DNA of 11,416 bases. Origin: Candidatus Woesearchaeota archaeon CG08_land_8_20_14_0_20_47_9. GTDB lineage: Archaea; Nanobdellota; Nanobdellia; Woesearchaeales; CG1-02-47-18. The stretch spans positions 1 through 11,416 of the forward strand of contig PEYS01000172.1 of assembly GCA_002763335.1 (NCBI GenBank). Direction: 5' to 3'. The notes under the pieces were generated by a model. That model did no database searches, had not been told where the DNA came from, and was given only the letters and a program-made list of their open reading frames with translations. The translations under genes were made by a program, and so were the position numbers. Of the stretch, positions 6,876 to 11,416 are shown piece after piece. Within the stretch, counting starts at the first letter, position 1. Every line of letters begins with the position of its first letter.

Positions 6876-6935
6876 AAAACCTTGAACACACTCGCCTTCG
6901 CTTTTGCAGCTCGGCTTTGGTGTTCAAGGTTTTCT
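6874..6935 (+). terminator. long hairpin at the PAN 3' end; inverted homologue of the hairpin at 11349-11394
   Basis: The left arm 6874-6889 (AGAAAACCTTGAACAC) pairs perfectly with the right arm 6920-6935 (GTGTTCAAGGTTTTCT), a 16-bp stem around a 30-nt loop. The PAN stop TAG forms the base of the left arm. GGTTTTCTT at the right end gives a T-rich exit, so it can serve as a terminator. The same arms and loop blocks (ACTCG.CTTC and CAGCTC) recur in reverse-complement orientation at the end of the window. It is therefore a repeated element and not only a generic terminator. Confidence 0.75.
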
Positions 6936-6959
6936 TATGTCAGAACTACAGGCCTTGGT

Positions 6960-7000
6960 TTAAAGGGTGTTGGTTGTTCAGTAGATCCGAAAGTGAAATC
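6960..7000 (+). repeat. copy 2 of the 41-nt intergenic element, downstream of PAN
   Basis: TTAAAG (6960-6965), 9 nt, TGTTCAGTAGATCCGA (6975-6990), 3 nt, TGAAATC (6994-7000). It matches copy 1 (118-158 on the minus strand) block for block and spacer for spacer. Weaker similarity continues for roughly 10 nt past the end, with a shared TAA and AC. It sits 84 nt after PAN, beyond the hairpin. Confidence 0.65.
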
Positions 7001-7013
7001 TTTCTAAAGACTG

Positions 7014-7055
7014 ATCTCTCATCTCTGGTCTCTCGCCTCTGGCTTCTGACCTCTG
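7014..7055 (+). repeat. six degenerate 7-bp repeats (RYCTCTS)
   Basis: Consecutive heptamers: ATCTCTC, ATCTCTG, GTCTCTC, GCCTCTG, GCTTCTG, ACCTCTG. The unit differs completely from the CCAATRA array at 4223-4278, but the period is the same. The array is pyrimidine-rich on the plus strand and non-coding. It lies just upstream of the promoter of the giant secreted-protein gene. Confidence 0.7.
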
Positions 7056-7084
7056 TTATGTCACCATTCTGCAATAGTCAATCT

Positions 7085-7099
7085 CGAAAGATTTATATA
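7085..7099 (+). promoter_or_regulatory. BRE plus box A promoter of the giant secreted-protein gene
   Basis: CGAAAGA (7085-7091) in the BRE position is followed by a consensus TTTATATA box A (7092-7099). The usual 26-27 nt spacing puts the transcription start near 7122, leaving a leader of about 100 nt that contains the three 21-bp repeats and a Shine-Dalgarno-like run. Another TATA-like sequence, ATTATAAAAG at 7187-7196, is an alternative, but it would remove the Shine-Dalgarno from the message. Confidence 0.6.
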
Positions 7100-7113
7100 T
7101 TGGGGGCTTATAC

Positions 7114-7128
7114 ACCTGCATAACAGGT
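7114..7128. promoter_or_regulatory. dyad ACCTG-CATAA-CAGGT at the predicted transcription start, candidate operator
   Basis: A perfect 5-bp inverted repeat with a 5-nt centre. Its centre (7121) coincides with the start site predicted from the box A at 7092-7099. A repressor bound there would block initiation. Short dyads also arise by chance, so this is tentative. Confidence 0.3.
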
Positions 7129-7190
7129 CTGAGATATTAACTATATTATCTGAGATATTAACTATATTATCTGAGATATTAACTATATTA
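7128..7190 (+). repeat. three perfect 21-bp direct repeats in the leader of the giant gene
   Basis: Units 7128-7148, 7149-7169 and 7170-7190 are identical. Each begins TCTGAGATATTAA and ends CTATATTA. The 21-bp period is two helical turns, so bound proteins would line up on one DNA face. The units are about 80 percent A+T and contain an imperfect dyad, GATATTAAC/TATATTATC, across the unit boundary. They lie between the promoter and the start codon. They may be an operator array, or copies that change leader length by recombination or slippage. Confidence 0.92.
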
Positions 7191-7205
7191 TAAAAGACAA
7201 AGAAT

Positions 7206-7211
7206 GGGGGT
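7206..7211 (+). promoter_or_regulatory. Shine-Dalgarno-like GGGGGT before the giant gene
   Basis: GGGGGT lies 8 nt before the ATG at 7220 and can pair with the ACCUCC anti-SD if one G-U wobble is allowed. It supports ATG 7220 over the internal ATG at 7224. It also suggests that this gene has a leadered message, unlike the genes that begin near 2693 and 2791. Confidence 0.5.
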
Positions 7212-7219
7212 TTGAAAAA

Positions 7220-10200
7220 ATGAATGCAAAAAAACTCTTGATAATTCTGATGATTGTTCTGAGTGTTGTTGTTATGAATGGGGTTGTGAGTGCAGGTGAT
7301 ATATACCTTGGACCCTGTACTGATGGAGGTATATGTGCTGCTGGCGGTTATACTTGTAGCGCATACAGTGATCCAACATGGTATAGTTTAGGTTCATGTG
7401 GTGGAAATAGTGATGGTTACATGTATTGGGCACAGCCTTATGGTGAGGGCTATGGATGCTCAGGTAATTATAAATATTGTCTACATATAACTACTCAAAA
7501 ATGTCCTCCTGACAAGATTTGTGGTTATGGGGCATGCTGTACTGGTGAATTCCAGAAATGTAGTGAACCCTGGCCAAATAATAAAAAGTACGGAGCATGT
7601 ATTCTAAGCTGTCCTCCTGATCGACAGGCTTGCGGCAATACATGTTGCCCAGCCAATCAAATGTGTATGAATAATCAGTGTGTTAACAAACCATGCGACC
7701 CCCAAAGCTGTAGTAATGGGGGTAATGTATGCAGTGAATTTGGCGCTCCTGGAGGAAAATGGTATAATGCAGCTTCATGTGGCGGTGATGCCAATACATG
7801 GTACTGGGCAACTGCTGAACTTGGTTCTGGAGACTATGTTGGTTGCTACCAGCAGCCCTATAAGTACTGTCTGAAGTTGAGTAACCCCTGTCCATCTCAG
7901 GAAAGAACCTGTGCAAATGGTGTATGTTGTCCTGAGGGCAAGAAGTGTATGAACGGACAGTGTGTTGATGATTGTGATAAAGAAGACAAGATCTACCATG
8001 TATGCAAGGGCTATGATGTCAAGAAGAAATACTTAGATTACCAGGTTGATGAGGATGGCGTCGGATGTGATGCCTATAAAGATTACAAGTTAGTTACAGC
8101 TTGTACAGGTGACAATTATTGTGTGCAGATAGATTCTTGCAATAGCGATAATTGTGTGACAAATACAAATGATGTATCCCCGCTAGGCTATAAACCTGCA
8201 TTCACTTGCGTAGATTCATGTAAATCTACATCCTTCACCTGCAAATCCGCCCAGTACTACAACTGCAACGCACCAGCAGGAAGCTGGGATTATGTTAAGG
8301 AGCTTCAGATAGAGGCGCCTTATGCTAGCCTTAATGGGCCTACATGCACAATGCTTCCTTACAATGGGGGCAGTAACTGCCCTGCTAATCTGATGGCAAC
8401 ATTCCATGCCTATGGTGGCGGTGTAAAAGGAGCTGGCTGTGACAACAAGGGCTGCTGGGGCTGGCAGGGCTCATGGATTATGAAGTATATTGATAACTCT
8501 GACATGCCTGCAGCAGAGATGGAGTGCATCTTCCAGGCAGGAGGTTATGCCTATGGTGGCGGCACTTACCAGAACGAGGTTATTGATGTTATGGCATACT
8601 CTGGCGCTAACCACATCTATCTTGGGAGGATTGAAGATCACGCCCCTGTAACACCAGGCACAGACAAGACAAAGGACACGTACTGTGAGACATTTACATC
8701 TAAACCATTTGTAATGAAGAAGGCGAAGAACGTTGTCAGCTTCGGATTCCCGAATGACAGCGTAGGTGCTGACTTTGTAAGGATGTACTGCCGCATCCCT
8801 GAGAAAGAGGACTGCGGAGATGGCATGCTTAACAGCTACTCCGTAGGTGACTTTAACCCCTCAGAGGCATGGAGCCAGTACGGTATTTCCGGCGGACATT
8901 ATGATGCCGGCAGTTATGTTGGCACGTCTGTCAATGATGCCCAGGTATGGAAGGCAGTCAGCTTCAAGGCGACAAAGTACCTGAAGATAAGGATGAAGAT
9001 GGACGGCGGCAATACAGGGGCGCAGTTCTTCTATTCAGGTGACACAGCCTGTCCAAGCGGCTTTTCAGCAAGCTGTGCTGTAAGCTTTGCAGTTAATGGT
9101 GACGGGGCTTATCACGACTACGTCATTGATATGAGCAGCAACCCGAACTGGAAGGGAACTATAAAGCAGTTCAGGATTGACCCGACATGGGATTCTGGCA
9201 GGAACTTTGCTATTGATTATGTGAAGACTGTTGAGGAGTGTGAGCCTCCACTAAGCAACAGCTGCCCTGCAAATGTGCAGGAGCTGGGCTGTAATGGGCT
9301 TAAGCTCAAGTGGAAGGAGAACATGCCTCTGTGCAGCGCACTCTGCGGATGCACACCTGTGCAGAAGGAAGAGTGTGTGTACAATAAGTGCAGTGCTGAG
9401 TGTGATGCTGATCATAAGTGCTGGAATGGCACATGCCCTGCAGACTGCAAGTGCCCAGAAGAGCCTATCTGCGGAGATGGCTTGCTGAACCTGCCTGGCG
9501 AGGAGTGTGACCCTCCTGGCAGTAGCTTTGGTGATCCTAACTCTGAGAGTACATGTGAGCCAGAGCTTAGTTTTATAGGTTGTAATGGTGTGTTCAGCCA
9601 GTTTACTGAGATGACTGGTTTATGCCTCGTTGGATGTGCTTGTGAAGAGTTGTGTTACGAGAAATGTGATATAAACACGCCGTGCGGTGCTGAGTGTGAC
9701 GCAGCTCACGACTGTCAGCAGAGTGCCTGGAATTTCACTGGCGATTGTGTAGCCCTGCCAGCTTACCCTGCCTTTGAGGTCTTTGGAATCTTTGAGAGAC
9801 AGAAGGCTGGGGCATGCGACCTTGGTGATTGTGGCTGTGATACAGAGACTGAGCAGAGGTGTGCAGAGGAGTGCGGTGTTGCCCCAGGAGATCTATGCTT
9901 AGTGGATGCTGACTGTGATGACGCTGATCCAAGCACAGAAGACCTCTGTGTTATTGACCCTGATGAGTTTGAGCTTGAGGATCCATGCAACTGCATATGG
10001 CGTAGAAAATCCATAGCTTTTGTTGCAGCAGATCTAATCTCCCCAAAATGGGCGGATTGTAAACTAGAGCCATGCACATGCCTGCATCAGACGAGGCCGG
10101 AAGGACCAGTTTGCGGCAATGGGATTAAAGAGGAAGGCGAGGAGTGTGATGATGGCAATGAGGATAACTTTGATGGGTGCAGAACCGACTGCACGCTGCC

Positions 10201-11335
10201 TTACTGTGGAGACAATATATTAGATGACGGTGAGCAGTGTGAGCCTCCATTTAGTGACTCATGTCCAACAGACAAGGTTAAGACTGACCGCTGCGATGGC
10301 AGGAGACGCATCTTCGAGGTTGGCGATGCTGAGTGCACTGACAAGTGCATATGCACAAGCCTTGATGAACCAAAGTGTGTTAAGGGTGAGTGCAGTGCCC
10401 AGTGTGATGCTGCTCATAAGTGTTGGGATGGAAGCTGCCCTGCTGATTGCAAGTGCCCTCAAAGGCCACTGTACTGCGGCGATGGAATACCCTGGCCATG
10501 GACTCCATATTATGAAGAATGCGATATAGGCAGTGAGGACCTCTGTGATGATAGCAATCCAGAAACAGAGGATGTCTGTGTGGTTGACCCTGCAGACTTT
10601 GAATTAGTAATTGGTTATCCTTATTGCATATGGGCAAAGAAGGGCTCTGACCAGGGTTCTAGCCAAGAGATGCAGGCTCAGTGTATCCCCATCTGCCCAT
10701 CTCCTGAACCATGCAAGTGCCTGCATCAGATATGGCCAGAGCAGCCAGTATGCGGTAATGGCAAGGTTGAGGATGGCGAGGACTGTGAGCCTGGCCAGAT
10801 ACAGCAAGAGGCTTGCGGAATCTCAACAGGTGAGTGCGAGCCTGGCATAAGGGAGCGCAGCTGCACCAACACATGCACATGGGGTGCCTGGGGCGGGTGC
10901 ATTGGCGGGATAGCCCCTAAGGATGAGGTCTGTAATGGTAAAGATGATGATTGCGATGGCCTAGTTGATGAGGACGGCGTGTGTAATGTCTTGGCAATGG
11001 AATCTGAGCTTGCAAGCATTGACGTGCTCGTCAGGGTGCTTAATGAGGACTGCATAGTGCCTGGCAGTAATATGTTTGCGCTTGTAACTGTGGATAACTC
11101 AGGTAATGTTGACCTGAAAGGACTCAGGATCAATGGAAGTGTTGAGGAGTTTGAATCACGTGCAAGGCCCCGCGCCTTTGATCTTGGGGAGGGGGATGTT
11201 ACAACCAAGCTGCTTGTGCTCTATGTGCCTTCTGGGATAGAGGATGGCAACTACACTCTGAGAGCGACTGTCAGCAACGATGACATTAGCAGGCTAAAGA
11301 CGAGGGAGTTTAGAGTCAGCAGTTCATGCAGTTGA
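7220..11335 (+). CDS. 1371-aa secreted, Cys-rich modular surface protein
   Basis: Residues 1-25 form a Sec signal peptide (KK, hydrophobic core, likely cleavage after VSA). Domains: two related Cys-rich modules (about 33-116 and 159-249; C..GG.C...SCGG..YWA...YKYCL, then CCxxG..C), with a diverged third (about 262-312); an unrecognised domain (about 356-528); a beta-sandwich, possibly carbohydrate-binding (about 543-672, with QFRIDPTWDSGRNFAIDYV); a repeat-rich stretch (674-1189), including a DUF4215/myxobacterial Cys-rich motif (CGNGIKEEGEECDDGN, from 965); a TSP1-like segment (CTWGAWGGC, 1219-1227); a MopE-type metal-binding motif (VCNGKDDDCDGLVDEDG, 1237-1253); and an Ig/CARDB-like end (about 1262-1367). 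No C-terminal membrane anchor is seen, so it is secreted or held by other contacts. Disulfides probably dominate its fold. Function is unknown; adhesion or glycan/metal binding is inferred. Cys-codon use shifts near residue 330, suggesting a composite origin. Confidence 0.88.
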   Translation: MNAKKLLIILMIVLSVVVMNGVVSAGDIYLGPCTDGGICAAGGYTCSAYSDPTWYSLGSCGGNSDGYMYWAQPYGEGYGCSGNYKYCLHITTQKCPPDKICGYGACCTGEFQKCSEPWPNNKKYGACILSCPPDRQACGNTCCPANQMCMNNQCVNKPCDPQSCSNGGNVCSEFGAPGGKWYNAASCGGDANTWYWATAELGSGDYVGCYQQPYKYCLKLSNPCPSQERTCANGVCCPEGKKCMNGQCVDDCDKEDKIYHVCKGYDVKKKYLDYQVDEDGVGCDAYKDYKLVTACTGDNYCVQIDSCNSDNCVTNTNDVSPLGYKPAFTCVDSCKSTSFTCKSAQYYNCNAPAGSWDYVKELQIEAPYASLNGPTCTMLPYNGGSNCPANLMATFHAYGGGVKGAGCDNKGCWGWQGSWIMKYIDNSDMPAAEMECIFQAGGYAYGGGTYQNEVIDVMAYSGANHIYLGRIEDHAPVTPGTDKTKDTYCETFTSKPFVMKKAKNVVSFGFPNDSVGADFVRMYCRIPEKEDCGDGMLNSYSVGDFNPSEAWSQYGISGGHYDAGSYVGTSVNDAQVWKAVSFKATKYLKIRMKMDGGNTGAQFFYSGDTACPSGFSASCAVSFAVNGDGAYHDYVIDMSSNPNWKGTIKQFRIDPTWDSGRNFAIDYVKTVEECEPPLSNSCPANVQELGCNGLKLKWKENMPLCSALCGCTPVQKEECVYNKCSAECDADHKCWNGTCPADCKCPEEPICGDGLLNLPGEECDPPGSSFGDPNSESTCEPELSFIGCNGVFSQFTEMTGLCLVGCACEELCYEKCDINTPCGAECDAAHDCQQSAWNFTGDCVALPAYPAFEVFGIFERQKAGACDLGDCGCDTETEQRCAEECGVAPGDLCLVDADCDDADPSTEDLCVIDPDEFELEDPCNCIWRRKSIAFVAADLISPKWADCKLEPCTCLHQTRPEGPVCGNGIKEEGEECDDGNEDNFDGCRTDCTLPYCGDNILDDGEQCEPPFSDSCPTDKVKTDRCDGRRRIFEVGDAECTDKCICTSLDEPKCVKGECSAQCDAAHKCWDGSCPADCKCPQRPLYCGDGIPWPWTPYYEECDIGSEDLCDDSNPETEDVCVVDPADFELVIGYPYCIWAKKGSDQGSSQEMQAQCIPICPSPEPCKCLHQIWPEQPVCGNGKVEDGEDCEPGQIQQEACGISTGECEPGIRERSCTNTCTWGAWGGCIGGIAPKDEVCNGKDDDCDGLVDEDGVCNVLAMESELASIDVLVRVLNEDCIVPGSNMFALVTVDNSGNVDLKGLRINGSVEEFESRARPRAFDLGEGDVTTKLLVLYVPSGIEDGNYTLRATVSNDDISRLKTREFRVSSSCS
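7316..7966 (+). repeat. two tandem Cys-rich modules coded near the 5' end of the giant gene
   Basis: Residues 33-116 and 159-249 share the order C, GG..C, then a Trp-Tyr, SCGG, YWA, a Gly-rich turn, GC, YKYCL, and a final C..G.CC..G..C block. The second copy is followed by MNGQCVDDC, and the linker of the first by MNNQCVNKPC. They are diverged duplicates; similarity is clear in protein and weak in DNA. No known family name is assigned. Confidence 0.65.
9239..9460 (+). repeat. coding repeat B, copy 1 (residues 674-747)
   Basis: It begins CEPP.S.SCP, continues with a C-G segment and ends CSAECDADHKCWNGTC and PADCKCP. It pairs with copy 2 at 10238-10459 (residues 1007-1080). A more diverged relative occupies about residues 763-832 (CDPPGSS, CGAECDAAHDC). 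Codon-level similarity between the two best copies is still visible, for example both open with TGTGAGCCTCCA. Confidence 0.7.
9914..10147 (+). repeat. coding repeat C, copy 1 (residues 899-976)
   Basis: It contains CDDADPSTEDLCVIDP, a FELE segment, CIW, PCTCLHQTRPEGPVCGNG and GEECD. Copy 2 at 10544-10786 has CDDSNPETEDVCVVDP, FELV, CIW, PCKCLHQIWPEQPVCGNG and GEDCE. Repeats B and C alternate (B, B-like, C, B, C), so a B-C block appears to have been duplicated as a unit. Confidence 0.7.
10238..10459 (+). repeat. coding repeat B, copy 2 (residues 1007-1080)
   Basis: It contains CEPPFSDSCP, then CSAQCDAAHKCWDGSC and PADCKCP. It is the partner of 9239-9460. The distance between the two B copies (999 bp) is a multiple of three, as expected for in-frame duplication. 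Confidence 0.7.
10544..10786 (+). repeat. coding repeat C, copy 2 (residues 1109-1189)
   Basis: It matches 9914-10147 in motif order, with a small insertion near the middle (81 against 78 residues). The two C copies start 630 bp apart, also in frame. Confidence 0.7.
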
Positions 11336-11348
11336 ACTGACTTTTGAC

Positions 11349-11394
11349 AACCTTGACTACCAATTGAGCTGGGAAGCCGAGTGTAGTCAAGGTT
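11349..11394 (-). terminator. long hairpin after the giant gene; inverted homologue of the hairpin at 6874-6935
   Basis: The left arm AACCTTGACTAC (11349-11360) pairs perfectly with GTAGTCAAGGTT (11383-11394), a 12-bp stem with a 22-nt loop, followed by TTCCTTTT on the plus strand. It begins 13 nt after the giant gene's stop, so it can terminate that transcript. Read on the minus strand it shares GAAAACCTTGA, ACACTCG, CAGCTC, TTGGT and TCAAGGTT, in order, with the plus strand of 6874-6935. The two stem pairs that differ between the copies are compensated on both arms. Confidence 0.75.
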
Positions 11395-11416
11395 TTCCTT
11401 TTCATGTTCACAGGAG

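Noticed and set aside
6917..7123. 68-aa plus-strand open frame between PAN and the giant gene
   Set aside because: It begins inside the hairpin arm and crosses the 41-nt element, the heptamer array and the box A promoter. It has no ribosome-binding site and looks like a chance frame over non-coding repeats.
7128..7190. CRISPR-like array
   Set aside because: The three repeats are directly adjacent with no spacers, so this is a simple tandem repeat.
10726..11208. 160-aa minus-strand frame inside the giant gene
   Set aside because: It is antisense to the repeat, MopE-motif and Ig-like segments, Ser/Pro-rich, and has no promoter or family match. The plus-strand frame explains the sequence.

Overview
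The window looks archaeal. It carries a proteasome-activating nucleotidase (PAN), a TldD/TldE pair, TTTATATA/TTTATAAA-type box A promoters, and two divergent genes whose ATG lies about 26-27 nt from the box A centre, which suggests leaderless mRNAs. The sequence alone does not name a lineage. Large Cys-rich secreted proteins of the kind seen here are frequent in uncultivated archaea and in myxobacteria-like bacteria.

Layout. (1) Bases 1-68 hold a strong multi-stem fold and a 9-codon reading-frame tail, which resemble the right end of an IS200/IS605-type TnpB element. (2) 194-2693, minus strand: a two-gene overlapping operon with a soluble PRC-barrel/MgtE-N/CBS protein followed by an Nramp-family membrane transporter. 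The transporter's metal-site motifs are non-canonical (DAGG for DPGN, TPW for MPH), so it is closer to Nramp-related Mg2+ transporters than to classical Mn/Fe Nramps. A sensor of MgtE type encoded with it fits Mg2+ homeostasis. (3) 2694-2790: a compact divergent promoter region. (4) 2791-5635, plus strand: tldD and tldE, separated by an array of eight heptamers that also encodes the tldD stop. (5) 5703-6875: PAN, with its own promoter. Together 2791-6875 is a proteolysis-related block. (6) 6876-7219: a repeat-dense intergenic region with a long hairpin, a 41-nt element shared with the region downstream of the Nramp gene, a second heptamer array, a box A promoter with a dyad at the expected start site, and three perfect 21-bp tandem repeats. 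(7) 7220-11335: a 1371-aa secreted, very Cys-rich modular protein with internal repeats, a beta-sandwich-like glycan-binding candidate, DUF4215-like repeats, a MopE-type metal-binding motif and a C-terminal Ig/CARDB-like domain. (8) The window ends in a second long hairpin, which is an inverted homologue of the one at 6874-6935 with compensated stem changes.

The most unusual signals are non-coding: the covarying inverted hairpin pair bracketing the giant gene, the shared 41-nt 3' element, and the two 7-bp-period arrays. The most interesting protein-level idea is an MgtE-like Mg2+ sensor detached from its channel and overlapping an Nramp-related transporter.
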